Assembly: GCA_963821345.1 (NCBI GenBank)
Contig: CAWGDM010000001.1
Span: 930,001-994,000 of the forward strand
From: WHSW01 sp963821345
GTDB lineage: Bacteria > Actinomycetota > Thermoleophilia > Solirubrobacterales > 70-9
Direction of reading: 5' to 3'
Length of the DNA: 64,000 nucleotides
The position numbers and the translations under genes are program-made. Position 1 is the first letter of the stretch, and each line of letters opens with the position of its first letter. Below are positions 35,168-44,237 of the stretch, one piece after another. The notes beneath the pieces were generated by a model. The model was not told the origin of the DNA. It saw only the letters and a list, made by a program, of their open reading frames with translations, and did no database searches.

Positions 35168-36343
35168 GTGAGCGCGCTGGTCGTCGACCGGATCGGGACC
35201 CTGGTCACCAACGACCCGCAGTCGGGCGAGGGACCGCTGGGGATCGCCCGCAACCGGGCGCTGGTGATCGAGGACGGTCGCGTGACGGCGATCGAGCCGG
35301 CGGGTGCTGCGGGCGACGAGCGCATCGACGCCGACGGTCGCTGCGTGATCCCGGGCTTCGTCGACAGCCACACGCACCTGATCTTCGCCGGCGACCGCGC
35401 CGACGAGTTCGCCGCCCGGATGGCCGGCGCCCCGTACGAGGCGGGCGGGATCGCGGTCACGACCGAGGCGACCCGGGCCGCCTCGGACGAGGAGTTGCTC
35501 GCCCTCGCCCGCGCTCGCCGCGCCGAGGCGCGCGCCTCGGGCATCACCCATCAGGAGATCAAGTCCGGCTACGGGCTTACGGTCGAGTCCGAGGCGCGGA
35601 TCTGCCGGCTGGCCGGCGAGCTGACCGACGATGTCACCTTCCTCGGCGCCCACCTGGTCCCGCCCGAATACGAGGGCCGCGCCGACGAGTACGTCGACCT
35701 CGTCCGCGGGCCGATGCTCGAGGCCTGTGCCCCGCACAGCCGGTGGATCGACGTCTTCTGCGAGATCGGCGCCTTCGACGCCGACCAATCGCGGGCGGTG
35801 CTGCATGCGGGGCGCGATGCCGGCCTCGGCCTGCGCGTGCACGGCAACCAGCTCGGCCCGGGCCCGGGCGTGCGCCTGGCGGTCGAGATGGGCGCCGCCT
35901 CGGTCGACCACTGCACCTACCTCGAGCACGCCGACATCGAGGCGCTCGCCGGCTCGGAGACCGTCGCCACCTTCCTGCCGGCGACCGACTTCTCCACCCG
36001 CCAGCCCTACCCCGATGCCCGCCGGGCGATCGATGCCGGCGTCTCCGTTGCGATCGCCACCAACACCAACCCCGGCTCGAGCTACACGACCTCGATGCCC
36101 TTCTGCATCGCCCTCGCGGTCCGCGACATGGGGATGACGGTCGACGAGGCGCTCGCCGCGGCGACGGCGGGCGGGGCGCGGGCGCTGGGCCGCGACGACA
36201 TCGGACACCTGGCCCCGGGCGCGCGCGCCGACCTGGCGATCCTCGACGCGCCCTCGCCGGCCCACCTGATCTACCGCCCCGGTGTAGCGCTGGTACGCGA
36301 GGTGCTCACCGGGGGTTCGACCGAAAGGAGCGTTGATGGTTGA
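35168..36343 (+). CDS. hutI: Imidazolonepropionase
   Basis: HutI opens the ring of 4-imidazolone-5-propionate to N-formimino-glutamate. The 391-residue amidohydrolase has VIPGFVDSHTHLIFAGDRADEF (His68, His70), QEIKSGYGLTVESE, DVFCEIGAF, LRVHGNQLGPGPGV, VDHCTYLEHADIEAL and the Asn/Asp segment ATNTNPGSSYT. The substrate-binding Arg/Tyr/His set is complete. GTG 35168 follows repeat copy D. It is the last complete hut gene; a remnant of a STAS-like gene overlaps its end. The gene order hutH-oxygenase-hutU-deformylase-hutF-hutI places HutI last although it acts third. Confidence 0.94.
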   Translation: MSALVVDRIGTLVTNDPQSGEGPLGIARNRALVIEDGRVTAIEPAGAAGDERIDADGRCVIPGFVDSHTHLIFAGDRADEFAARMAGAPYEAGGIAVTTEATRAASDEELLALARARRAEARASGITHQEIKSGYGLTVESEARICRLAGELTDDVTFLGAHLVPPEYEGRADEYVDLVRGPMLEACAPHSRWIDVFCEIGAFDADQSRAVLHAGRDAGLGLRVHGNQLGPGPGVRLAVEMGAASVDHCTYLEHADIEALAGSETVATFLPATDFSTRQPYPDARRAIDAGVSVAIATNTNPGSSYTTSMPFCIALAVRDMGMTVDEALAAATAGGARALGRDDIGHLAPGARADLAILDAPSPAHLIYRPGVALVREVLTGGSTERSVDG

Positions 36344-36515
36344 GCGGATCGAGGACATGCCGCAGGGCACGGTGGGTTTCCGGGCCACCGGACACGTGAC
36401 CCGCGAGGACTACCGCGAGGTGATGACCCGCGATCTCGATGGGCTCGATGAGGCGAAGGCCTGGGTCGCTGAGGGCTACCCCCCTACGCACGGCCAACCC
36501 ACATCTAGCCTCTAG
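36336..36515 (+). pseudogene. STAS/SpoIIAA-like protein gene with internal deletion
   Basis: The 59-residue product joins the start of a SpoIIAA-like (DUF3478) protein, MVERIEDMPQGTVGFRATGH then VTREDYREVM, directly to what looks like the end of the same family, LDGLDEAKAWVAEG. Full members are about 115-125 residues, so some 55-60 residues of the middle are missing without loss of frame. It has a good Shine-Dalgarno sequence (AAAGGAG, 36324-36330) and overlaps the hutI end by 8 bases. The product could not fold as the normal domain. It lies 11 bases before a tRNA gene. Confidence 0.65.
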
Positions 36516-36526
36516 TCTCACCGGCG

Positions 36527-36599
36527 GCCCCGGTAGCTCAGTGGATAGAGCGACCGCCTCCTAAGCGGTAGGTCGCAGGTTCGACTCCTGCCCGGGGCG
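36527..36599 (+). tRNA. tRNA-Arg (anticodon CCU)
   Basis: The sequence folds as a standard cloverleaf: acceptor GCCCCGG/CCGGGGC, D arm GCTC-AGTGGATA-GAGC, anticodon arm ACCGC-CTCCTAA-GCGGT with anticodon CCT, and T arm GCAGG-TTCGACT-CCTGC. The discriminator base is G and CCA is not encoded. It reads AGG codons, which are rare in this GC-rich genome. Confidence 0.95.
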
Positions 36600-36602
36600 C
36601 TC

Positions 36603-37343
36603 GTGATCCGGATGCTCGCCACGGCAACGCCGGCGCTCGCGGCCAGCCTGGTCGTCGTTGCTGCGAGTGGATGCGGTGGGTCCGGCGGACCGGCGACCAT
36701 CGCCACTGTCAGCAAGTCGACGAGCGCGGAGGTGGCGGCCAAGGCGGACGTCGATTGCGAGGACTTCGCGACCCAGGCCCGTGCCCAGCGCTTCTTCGAG
36801 GCGCACGGCGGCCCGACGAGCGACCCCGATGACCTCGACGGGGATGGCAACGGGGTGGCGTGCGAGTCGCTTCCGTGCCCCTGTCGGCGCGGCGGCACCG
36901 ACCAGCAGGCGCCCCAGGGCACCCGAGACCGGGCCCGGATCGTCGAGGTCACCGACGGCGACACGCTCAAGGTTCGTTACCGCGGCAGGACGCGCGACGT
37001 GCGCCTGATCGGGATCGACACCCCGGAGATCTACGGCGGTACCGAGTGCGGCGGGCCGAGGGCGTCGGCGGCGATGAAGCACCAGCTCCAACGCGGTGAC
37101 TCGGTGACCCTGACCACCGACCCGAGCCAGGATGCGGTCGATCGGTACGGGCGCCTGCTCCGCTACGCCGAGCGCGGTGGGTTCGACGTGGGGCGCAAGC
37201 AGATCCTGCGCGGATGGGCACATGTCTACGTCTACGGGGGCGTGCCGTTCGCTCGAACCCAGAGCTACCGCAACGCACAGCGCAAGGCCAGGCGCGCCGA
37301 TCGCGGCGCCTGGGGCGACTGCCGCCGGCCGTTTACCGACTGA
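36603..37343 (+). CDS. Lipoprotein with excalibur calcium-binding domain and thermonuclease (SNase) domain
   Basis: This 246-residue protein has a signal peptide with lipobox AASGC (Cys about 24), then an excalibur domain (DVDCEDFATQARAQRFFEA, DPDDLDGDGNGVACESL). An SNase-like nuclease domain follows: ARIVEVTDGDTLKVRYRGR, VRLIGIDTPEIYG, AVDRYGRLLRYAE with the catalytic Arg/Asp/Glu set. It is a surface-anchored Ca2+-dependent nuclease that probably cuts extracellular DNA or RNA. The GTG start is 3 bases after the tRNA end; ATG 36612 is an alternative. The gene may be transcribed with the tRNA. Its stop lies in a 15-bp tandem duplication. Confidence 0.85.
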   Translation: MIRMLATATPALAASLVVVAASGCGGSGGPATIATVSKSTSAEVAAKADVDCEDFATQARAQRFFEAHGGPTSDPDDLDGDGNGVACESLPCPCRRGGTDQQAPQGTRDRARIVEVTDGDTLKVRYRGRTRDVRLIGIDTPEIYGGTECGGPRASAAMKHQLQRGDSVTLTTDPSQDAVDRYGRLLRYAERGGFDVGRKQILRGWAHVYVYGGVPFARTQSYRNAQRKARRADRGAWGDCRRPFTD

Positions 37344-37365
37344 CGGCAGCCCGACTGACGGCAGC
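37336..37365. repeat. 15-bp tandem duplication at the nuclease gene end
   Basis: CCGACTGACGGCAGC occurs twice head to tail (37336-37350 and 37351-37365). The first copy holds the TGA stop of the nuclease gene, so a second in-line stop sits 15 bases later. It is probably a replication slip. Confidence 0.7.
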
Positions 37366-37368
37366 CCC

Positions 37369-37788
37369 CTAGCCGCGGCGCGGGTGGGCGGAGAGGTGGA
37401 AGCCGTGGCGGCGGATCGAGTGGCGGCGGCCGTCACCGGCCAGCTGCCCGGCTCGCCGCTGAAGCATCTCGCGCTCGGTCGCGCTCGGCGTGAACGGGTC
37501 GGCGACCAGCTCGCCGGTGCTCAGCGAGACGGCGGCGACAAGGCGCCCGTCACGCTCGGCGCCGATCACGTCGCCGCTCGGCGTCGCGGCCGAGTCGCGG
37601 CCGGCCAGCCGCTCCAGCGCCTCGGCGTCGGTGTCGACGTCGAGGCGCCGGATCGAGATCCCGGCCGCTGAGGAGGAGGGCCGGGTGCTGCGGCTGAACC
37701 GGCGGCGACCGGCGAGCCGGCGCTTGCCGGCGTAGTCGCGCAGTTCCTTGCTTCGCTGGTTGGCCATGTTGGTGATCAGTGCGTTCAT
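37369..37788 (-). CDS. Hypothetical protein with basic N-terminus, GNAT-related C-terminal segment
   Basis: The product is 139 residues long. Residues 1-45 are strongly basic (MANQRSKELRDYAGKRRLAG, RRRFSRSTR) and probably disordered or nucleic-acid binding. The rest, ISIRRLDVDTDAEALERLAG then RDSAATPSGDVIGAERDG and RLVAAVSLSTGELVADPF, resembles a short acetyltransferase-like segment common in actinobacterial small proteins, but the acetyl-CoA motif is not visible. ATG 37788 is the start; a weak GGAAAGGG sequence precedes it. It is divergent from the second LuxR/LAL gene across 156 bases rich in ACCCCTTA-type repeats. Confidence 0.65.
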   Translation of the reverse strand: MNALITNMANQRSKELRDYAGKRRLAGRRRFSRSTRPSSSAAGISIRRLDVDTDAEALERLAGRDSAATPSGDVIGAERDGRLVAAVSLSTGELVADPFTPSATEREMLQRRAGQLAGDGRRHSIRRHGFHLSAHPRRG

Positions 37789-37944
37789 TTCGGTGCCCTT
37801 TCCGCGTTGCCGTCGATCATCAAAACTACGTCTAAGAATCGGCTTGCACATCGGCTTTTCGGGCCGATCTGAGGCCCCCGACCCCTTAGTTGCGAACCCC
37901 CACCCCTTACTCACGCACGGACGCGCGGCGGCCATACTGAGGGG

Positions 37945-40938
37945 GTGGCAATCCGCGTTACCTCGAGCCGTTTCGTCGGCAGGCGGGAGGAGCTCGCCGA
38001 GCTCGAGCGGACGCTCGACGGCGAGGTTCCCGCTGAGCTTCCGGCGATGGTCTTCGTCGCCGGCGAGTCGGGGGTCGGCAAGACCCGACTGCTGCGCGAG
38101 CTGATCGCCAAGGCCGAGTCCGACGGCGGGATGGTGCTCGGCGGGACCTGCATCGAGCTCGGCGAGGACGAGCTGCCGTATGCGCCCCTGGTCGCCGCGC
38201 TGCGGCCCCTGCATCGCACCTGTGAGCCGGTGCTCGACGAGCTCTCCGAGGCGACCCGCGCCGACCTTGCCCGCCTCAATCCCGAGATCGGCGAGCCGTG
38301 GTCAGAGCCAGAGTCCGAGCGCGGTGAGGCGCAGCGGCGGCTGTTCGACGCCTTCCTGGAGCTGATCTCGCGACTGGGCGAGCGCGGGTCGGTGTTGCTG
38401 TGGATCGAGGACATCCACTGGGCCGACCGCTCGACCCGCTCGTTCCTGCGCTTCCTCGCCGCCAGCCTCGACCAGGAGCGGGTGCTGGTCGTCGCCACCT
38501 ACCGCGCCGACGAGCTGCACCGCCGTCATCCGCTGCGCCCGCTGCTGGCCGAGCTCGAGCGCACGCCGCGCGCCAGCCGGATCGAGCTCGAGCGCTTCGA
38601 TCGCGGAGAGCTCGCCGACCAGCTCGCCGACATCATCGGCCAGTCGCCCCCCGCCGAGGTGGTCGAGCGGCTGTACGGGCGCAGCGACGGCAACCCGCTG
38701 TTCACCGAGGAGCTGCTCGCCGCCGGTGTCGACGGCCGCGGCTCGCTACCGCCGAGCCTGCGCGAGGCGCTGCTGCTGCGGGTCGAGCGGCTCTCGGAGC
38801 TGAGCCAGCGGGCGCTGCGCTTGCTGGCGGTCGCCGGGCGCGCCGACGAGCGGCTGCTCGGCGAGGCCAGCGGTGCCGAGTCGGGCGAGCTCTCGGCGGC
38901 GATCCGCGAGGCGGTCGAGGCGCAGATCGTCGAAGCGCTGGAGTCGGGCCGGTTCGGCTTCCGCCATGCGTTGCTGCGCGAGGTGCTCTACGACGACCTG
39001 CTCCCCGGCGAGCGGGCCGACCTGCACCTGGCGCTGGCGGCGGCGCTCGAGCGGATCGCCGGCGACCGCGACCCGGCCTGGTCGGCGACCGGGATCGCGC
39101 ACCACTACTACTCGGCCGGTGACCAGCCGCGGGCGCTGAAGGCGGCGATCGACGCCTCGACCGCGGTCCGCAAGCTGCACGCCTACGGCGAGGCGGCGGC
39201 GCTGCTCGACCGCGCGCTGGAGCTGTGGCCGCGGGTCGCCGACCCCGAGGCGCTGACCGGGATCGACGAGGGCGATCTGCTCTGCCGCGCCGCCCGGGTG
39301 CACTACCTCGACGGCGAGGAGGCGGTTGCCGCGGCGCTTTACGAGCGGGCGATCGAGGCGATCGGCGACGACTCCGACCCCGAGCGGCTTGCGGCCCTGC
39401 TCACGCGACTGGCGACCTGCCAGTGGTCGCTCGGCCAGGCCGACCGCAGCCGCGCCACCCAGAGCCGCGGCCTCGAGCTGCTGGCCGGCAACGCCGACTC
39501 GACCGCGCGCGCGGAGCTGTTGGCCCAGCAGGTCCGCTTCCTCCTGCTCCAGGGCCGCTTCCGCGAGGTGTGCGAGGCGGCCCCGGACGCGCTCGAAGCG
39601 GCCGAGCGCCTGGGCCTCGACTCCGAGCGGGCCGGAATCCTCAACCGCCTGGGCTCGGCGCTGTTCGGGCTCGGGCGCGAGGAGGAGGGCCGCGCGCGGA
39701 TGGCCGAGTCGATCGAGGTCGCCGAGCGGACCGGATTCAGCGACGACCTCGCGACCGCGTACCTGAACTTCGCCGACGCGCTGCACCTGGCCGGCCACGC
39801 CGCCGAGGCCCGCGAGGTCGCCCAGCTCGGCGTCGCCAGGGTCGAGGACCGGATCGTCGTCTCCAGCGGCGGCTCGAACCGCTCGATGCGGTTCATCCAC
39901 CTGAACCTCGCCGAGATCCACTACGAGCTGGGCGAGTGGGAGCTCGCCGATGCCAACCTCGACGCCGCCGGCCATTCAAACCAGGGTGTGGCCGGCGCGC
40001 ACGGCGATCTGCGTCGCGCCCAGCTGGCGCTGGCCCGCGGCGACATCGAGCAGGCGACCGCGGTGCTCGAGCACGCCGACGAGGTGCTGCGCGACGCGCT
40101 CGAGCCCCAGTACATCGCCCTGCTGGCGGCGCTGCAGGCCGACCTCGCGACCCGCGCCGGCGACCTCGACCGGGCCCGCGACGCGGCCGGACGGGGGCTC
40201 GACCGGATCCAGTTCTGCAGCGAGGACGGGATCAGGATCGCCCTGGTGGCGGGCGTCGCGCTCTCGGTCGAGGCCGACGCGGCCGTTCGCGCCCGCGACC
40301 TCGCCGACGACGAGGCCGAGCGTGCAGCGATCGAGCGGGCCCGATCGATGCGCGAACTGGTCCGGGCGGCGGCCGAGGACGCGGGTGAGCGGCCGGTCGA
40401 AAGCGCGCTGCTGGCGGTCGCCGAGGCGGAGATGGCGAGGGCCGAGGGCGAGGATGACCCGGCGCTGTGGAGCACCGTCGCCGAGCTTTGGGGCGCGCTC
40501 GAGCGCCCCTACCCGGCGGCGATCGCACGCTGGCGCCAGGCCGAGGCCTCGCTCAGCCGCGGCGATCGGGCTGCGGCGGAAGCGGCGCTCGCCGCCGCGG
40601 TCGAGGCGGCCGACCGTCTGGGAGCGGTCTGGCTCGGCGGCGAGGCCCGCGGTCTCGCGACCCGCGCCCGGCTCAACGTCGAGCGACCGGCGGGGGCCAA
40701 CGGCGCCGAGCCGGCCGGCGAGGCCGAGGCGGAGATCCCGTTCGGGCTCACTCCCCGCGAGCTGCAGGTGCTGGCGCTGGTCGCCGCCGGCGCCACCAAC
40801 CGCGAGATCGGCGAGCGCCTGTTCATGGCCGAGAAGACGGCCAGCGTCCACGTCTCGCGGATCCTGACCAAGCTCGATGTCCGCGGCCGCACCGAGGCGG
40901 CCGCGGTCGCCCACCGCCACGGCATCGGGGCGACATGA
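37945..40938 (+). CDS. Large ATP-binding LuxR-family (LAL) transcriptional regulator
   Basis: This is a 997-residue relative of the regulator at 8585-11443. It starts with the AAA domain (SSRFVGRREELAELERTLDG), Walker A GESGVGKT (40-47) and Walker B SVLLWIEDIHWADRSTRSFL. The helical TPR-like body is long. The C-terminal LuxR helix-turn-helix has FGLTPRELQVLALVAAGATN and FMAEKTASVHVSRILTKLDV. The ligand is unknown. The GTG start has CATACT 6 bases upstream and no Shine-Dalgarno sequence, suggesting a leaderless message. The stop overlaps a cupin/TPR gene by 4 bases (ATGA), so the two products are probably made together. Confidence 0.9.
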   Translation: MAIRVTSSRFVGRREELAELERTLDGEVPAELPAMVFVAGESGVGKTRLLRELIAKAESDGGMVLGGTCIELGEDELPYAPLVAALRPLHRTCEPVLDELSEATRADLARLNPEIGEPWSEPESERGEAQRRLFDAFLELISRLGERGSVLLWIEDIHWADRSTRSFLRFLAASLDQERVLVVATYRADELHRRHPLRPLLAELERTPRASRIELERFDRGELADQLADIIGQSPPAEVVERLYGRSDGNPLFTEELLAAGVDGRGSLPPSLREALLLRVERLSELSQRALRLLAVAGRADERLLGEASGAESGELSAAIREAVEAQIVEALESGRFGFRHALLREVLYDDLLPGERADLHLALAAALERIAGDRDPAWSATGIAHHYYSAGDQPRALKAAIDASTAVRKLHAYGEAAALLDRALELWPRVADPEALTGIDEGDLLCRAARVHYLDGEEAVAAALYERAIEAIGDDSDPERLAALLTRLATCQWSLGQADRSRATQSRGLELLAGNADSTARAELLAQQVRFLLLQGRFREVCEAAPDALEAAERLGLDSERAGILNRLGSALFGLGREEEGRARMAESIEVAERTGFSDDLATAYLNFADALHLAGHAAEAREVAQLGVARVEDRIVVSSGGSNRSMRFIHLNLAEIHYELGEWELADANLDAAGHSNQGVAGAHGDLRRAQLALARGDIEQATAVLEHADEVLRDALEPQYIALLAALQADLATRAGDLDRARDAAGRGLDRIQFCSEDGIRIALVAGVALSVEADAAVRARDLADDEAERAAIERARSMRELVRAAAEDAGERPVESALLAVAEAEMARAEGEDDPALWSTVAELWGALERPYPAAIARWRQAEASLSRGDRAAAEAALAAAVEAADRLGAVWLGGEARGLATRARLNVERPAGANGAEPAGEAEAEIPFGLTPRELQVLALVAAGATNREIGERLFMAEKTASVHVSRILTKLDVRGRTEAAAVAHRHGIGAT

Positions 40939-41573
40939 GCAACGGCTTCGAGGTCACCAGCCTCGACCAGCTCGAGCGGATCCCGATCGAGGGCAACCTG
41001 TTCCGGCCGATCCGACGCCCACTCGGGATCACCGGCTTTGCGGTCAACGCGTACACGGGCGAACGCGGGGCGACGGTGATCGAGCCTCACGACGAGACCG
41101 CCCCCGGTGCCGGCCGCCACCAGGAGCTCTATCTGGTGATCAGCGGCGAGGCCCAGTTCGAGATCGATGGTGAGCAGATCCTCGCGCCGGCCGGGACGCT
41201 GATCCGGATCGACGTCGGCGTCGACCGGGTCGCGATCGCGACCGCGGACGCGACCACTGTGCTGGTCGTCGGCGGCCCGCCCGACGCCCTGCGGCCATCC
41301 CCGTTCGAGCACTGGTACACGGCCCAGGGCCCGTACTCGCGCGGGGACTACGAGGAGGCGATCGCGATTGCCTCCGCGGGGCTGCGCGACTACCCCGAGC
41401 ACCCGACATTGAACTATCAGCTCGCGTGCTTCAAGGCGCTCGCCGGCCGCTCCGACGAGGCGCTCGAGCACCTGCGGACCGCGGTCGCGGGGCGCCCCGA
41501 AGCCGCCCAGTGGGCGGCTGACGACGCGGATCTCGACTCGATCCGCGACGACCCGCGGTTTCCCGCGGGCTGA
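40935..41573 (+). CDS. Cupin-domain protein with C-terminal TPR helices
   Basis: This 212-residue protein has an N-terminal cupin barrel (GRHQELYLVISGEAQFEIDG, LAPAGTLIRIDVGVDRVAI) and a C-terminal helical part of TPR type (GDYEEAIAIASAGLRDYPEH, NYQLACFKALAGRSDEALEH). The usual cupin metal ligands are only partly present (one His and Glu in RHQELY), so it may bind a ligand rather than catalyse. ATG 40935 overlaps the LAL regulator stop, and the protein could sense a ligand or modulate that regulator; this is inference. It is not a fragment: both domains are complete. Confidence 0.85.
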   Translation: MSNGFEVTSLDQLERIPIEGNLFRPIRRPLGITGFAVNAYTGERGATVIEPHDETAPGAGRHQELYLVISGEAQFEIDGEQILAPAGTLIRIDVGVDRVAIATADATTVLVVGGPPDALRPSPFEHWYTAQGPYSRGDYEEAIAIASAGLRDYPEHPTLNYQLACFKALAGRSDEALEHLRTAVAGRPEAAQWAADDADLDSIRDDPRFPAG

Positions 41574-41621
41574 GCGTCCGCAATCCTCAAGCTCGGCGGC
41601 GAGGGGGCCGAAATCCTGTTC

Positions 41622-42533
41622 GTGGAGCCTTCGAACGACCCCCCGCGCCCGCCTGCGCCCAGCGCGCCCCCGCCCGGTTGGGCGGACCCGCTGCCAGCGG
41701 CCCAGCCGGCAGCACAGCCCGCTGCGGCTGAGGCCGGGGTCGCGCAGCGGTGGCGGCGCCTGATCTGGCTCGGCGCGGCGCTCGCCGGCGTCCTTGCGGC
41801 GATCGTGATCACCAGCCTGCGCGGCGGCGACGCCGGGGTGACGCCGCTGTCGCCGATCGCCGCGGCGGCCGAGCGGACCGCGGCCGTGACGGGCGCAAAC
41901 GTCGCCGGGACCGGGGCGCTCAGCGTCGATGGCCGCACGATGACGATGCAGTTCAGTGGCCAACTCAACGGCCACACCAACCGATCGACCATGCGGATGG
42001 ACTTCGTCTCGGCGGCGGCTCCAGCCGGCGCCCTCGCCCAGCTGAGCCCGATGCTGATCGTCGGCGACGGCACAAGCGCCTATGTGTCGGCCCCGATCTT
42101 CGCCAACCAGCTCCCTGGTGGCGAGAGCTGGATGAAGATCGACTACGGCGCCCTCGACGTCGAGCAGGCGCAGGACGAGGGTGTCCCCAACGCCAAGGAG
42201 ATGCTCGACCAGCTCCAGGAAATCGGTTCGGACGTCGCCATCGTCGGCCGCGAGCAGGTGCGCGGCGTCGCGACGACCCACTATACGGCGGCGCTCGAAA
42301 AGGACGGGCAGACCTCCACCGTTGGCGTCTGGGTCGATCGCCGCAACTACGTCCGCCGGGTAGCGATGACGGTGCCGTTCAACGTCGTCGGTGGCCCGAA
42401 TGCGCAGATGGCGATGCAGATGGACTTCTACGACTTCGGAATCGAGCCGAGGATCGACCTGCCGGCAGAGGGCGACGTCTTCGACGCCACCGAGCTGGTT
42501 CACGACGAGCTCGAGAGCGAACTCGACAGCTGA
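41622..42533 (+). CDS. Membrane-anchored LppX/LprG-like (LolA-fold) hypothetical protein
   Basis: The 303-residue protein has a Pro/Ala-rich cytosolic start (about 1-45), one membrane span (about 48-66, LIWLGAALAGVLAAIVITS) and an extracellular domain. The domain has strands TGANVAGTGALSVDGRTMTM, NRSTMRMDFVSAAA, SAYVSAPIF, WMKIDYGAL, REQVRGVATTHYTAAL, VGVWVDRRNYVRRVAMTV. This order is typical of the LppX/LprG/LolA lipid- or lipoprotein-carrier fold in actinobacteria, but similarity is low and the role is open. Start GTG 41622. It precedes phoD by 87 bases that contain GATAGT (42556-42561), a possible phoD promoter. Confidence 0.68.
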   Translation: MEPSNDPPRPPAPSAPPPGWADPLPAAQPAAQPAAAEAGVAQRWRRLIWLGAALAGVLAAIVITSLRGGDAGVTPLSPIAAAAERTAAVTGANVAGTGALSVDGRTMTMQFSGQLNGHTNRSTMRMDFVSAAAPAGALAQLSPMLIVGDGTSAYVSAPIFANQLPGGESWMKIDYGALDVEQAQDEGVPNAKEMLDQLQEIGSDVAIVGREQVRGVATTHYTAALEKDGQTSTVGVWVDRRNYVRRVAMTVPFNVVGGPNAQMAMQMDFYDFGIEPRIDLPAEGDVFDATELVHDELESELDS

Positions 42534-42620
42534 GCCTGCGCAACCTCGCGCTGCGGATAGTGTTCGCTCAGGTGGTCGGTCATTGAGGGCCGTCCGTACA
42601 TCGGAGAGCGAGGAGAGTTG

Positions 42621-44237
42621 ATGGACGACGCCACGCGGTCAAGCCTGCGACGCAGAGAGTTCCTGATCGGAGGCGCGGGCGCGGGTATCGCCCTTGCCGG
42701 GCCGCTGAACTACGCCGCGGTGGCGCGCAGCCTGCGGGTCCCGGTCGCGACCGGCGGCAAGTTCGCCCACGGCGTCGCCGCAGGGTTCCCGTCGACCAAG
42801 GGCGTGACCCTGTGGACGCGGGTCTCCGAGCTCTCCAAGTCCTCCAAGCTGACGCTCGAGGTCGCGACCGACAAGCACTTCAAGCACGTGGTCGAGACCC
42901 AGGACGTGGTCGCCGAGTCGAATCGCGACTTCACCGTCCACGCCCAGGTCAAGGGCCTGAAGCCGCGTGAGGAGTACTTCTACCGCTTCGCGACCAAGAA
43001 CAAGAACTCGCGGGTCGGCCAGTTCCGGACGCTGCCCCCGGCGGACTCGAAGCAGAAGCTGAAGATCGGCTACTACTCGTGCCAGGACTACGAGGCCGGC
43101 TACTACAACGCCCAGGCGGGTCTGGCGAAGGAGGACCTCGACCTCGTCATCTGCCTCGGCGACTACATCTACGAGCACAAGTACTACCCGGGCCCCGCCG
43201 ACCGGGTCGACACGCTCGGCGCCAACGGCGACGGCGACGTCCAGTCGCTGGCCGAGTACCGAAGCAAGTACCGGATGTACCAGGCCGACAAGAACCTGCA
43301 GGCGATGCATGCCGCGCACGCGTTCTTCGCGATCTGGGACGACCACGAGGTCGAGGACAACTACGCCGGCACCCAGGCCGACTCGGCGTCCACCGATCCC
43401 GCCAACTTCGAGAACAACAACACCTACCCGCGCCGGGTTCCGTTCGGCGAGCGGCGCAAGAACGGCTACAAGGCTTACTTCGAGGCGATGCCGCGGATGC
43501 AGGTCAAGGGTGACAAGACGCGGATCTACGGCTCGGTCAAGCTCGGCGCGCTCGCCGAGCTGTTCATGACCGACCAGCGCCAGTACCGCGATCTGCAGCC
43601 CTGTTCCGACGTGCTGCTGACCCCGTGCCCCGACGAAGGCACTCCCGGCCGCACGATGCTCGGCGCCGAGCAGAAGGCGTGGTTCAAGAGTGCGGTCCCG
43701 AAGTCGAAGGCGACCTGGAAGCTGTGGGCGAGCGAGGTCATGGTGATGAGCCTCGACATCACCCCGGGCCAGGGCGTCAACCAGGATCAGTGGGACGGCT
43801 ACTCGGCCGAGCGCACGGAGATCCTCGAGAGCTTCGTCGCGGCCGGCGTGCAGAACCTGGCCGTGCTCACCGGGGACATCCACACGTTCTTTGCCGGCAA
43901 CGTCTCGACCACGGGCCGCAACGGCGGTACCCCGGCCGGGATCGAGCTGGTGGGCGGCTCGGCCACCTCGCTGGGCATCCCCGAGGCGCTCGGGGTGCCG
44001 TCGTCGACGCTGAAGGCGCTCGCCGGGAACGATCCGCACATCAAGTTCTTCGACTTCGACCACCGTGGCTACACCGTGGTCGAGCTCTCGAAGACGGAGC
44101 TGAAGGCGGACTTCAAGCTCGTCGATGCGCTCGCGGTCGGCGCAAAGCCGGCGACGGTGGCGTCGTTCCAGGTCGCCTCCGGCGTTCCGCAGCTCAATCA
44201 GACGTTTGGCTCGACGAAGCCGATCTATCCGTCCTAG
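42621..44237 (+). CDS. phoD: PhoD-family alkaline phosphatase/phosphodiesterase (Tat-exported)
   Basis: This 538-residue protein has a Tat signal (RRREFLIGGAGAGIALAG), an N-terminal fibronectin-like PhoD_N domain (KGVTLWTRVS, REEYFYRFATKN) and the PhoD metallophosphatase domain. Metal-site motifs are YYSCQDYEAGYYNAQAGLA, DLVICLGDYIYEH, FAIWDDHEVEDNYAG and LAVLTGDIHTFFAGN. PhoD enzymes use Ca2+/Fe3+ to release phosphate from mono- and diesters, including teichoic acids and phospholipids. ATG 42621 has GAGGAGAG upstream; TTG 42618 is a weaker start. Its stop shares CTAG with the stop of the convergent WS/DGAT gene. Confidence 0.92.
   Translation: MDDATRSSLRRREFLIGGAGAGIALAGPLNYAAVARSLRVPVATGGKFAHGVAAGFPSTKGVTLWTRVSELSKSSKLTLEVATDKHFKHVVETQDVVAESNRDFTVHAQVKGLKPREEYFYRFATKNKNSRVGQFRTLPPADSKQKLKIGYYSCQDYEAGYYNAQAGLAKEDLDLVICLGDYIYEHKYYPGPADRVDTLGANGDGDVQSLAEYRSKYRMYQADKNLQAMHAAHAFFAIWDDHEVEDNYAGTQADSASTDPANFENNNTYPRRVPFGERRKNGYKAYFEAMPRMQVKGDKTRIYGSVKLGALAELFMTDQRQYRDLQPCSDVLLTPCPDEGTPGRTMLGAEQKAWFKSAVPKSKATWKLWASEVMVMSLDITPGQGVNQDQWDGYSAERTEILESFVAAGVQNLAVLTGDIHTFFAGNVSTTGRNGGTPAGIELVGGSATSLGIPEALGVPSSTLKALAGNDPHIKFFDFDHRGYTVVELSKTELKADFKLVDALAVGAKPATVASFQVASGVPQLNQTFGSTKPIYPS

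Noticed and set aside
36500..37400. Possible integrated element at the tRNA-Arg gene
   Set aside because: No integrase and no second copy of the tRNA 3' end was seen; only a gene remnant and an ordinary lipoprotein nuclease lie beside it.
37860..37930. Short ACCCCTTA-type repeats resembling a CRISPR or iteron
   Set aside because: Only two imperfect copies with no regular spacing; too little for an array or an origin.
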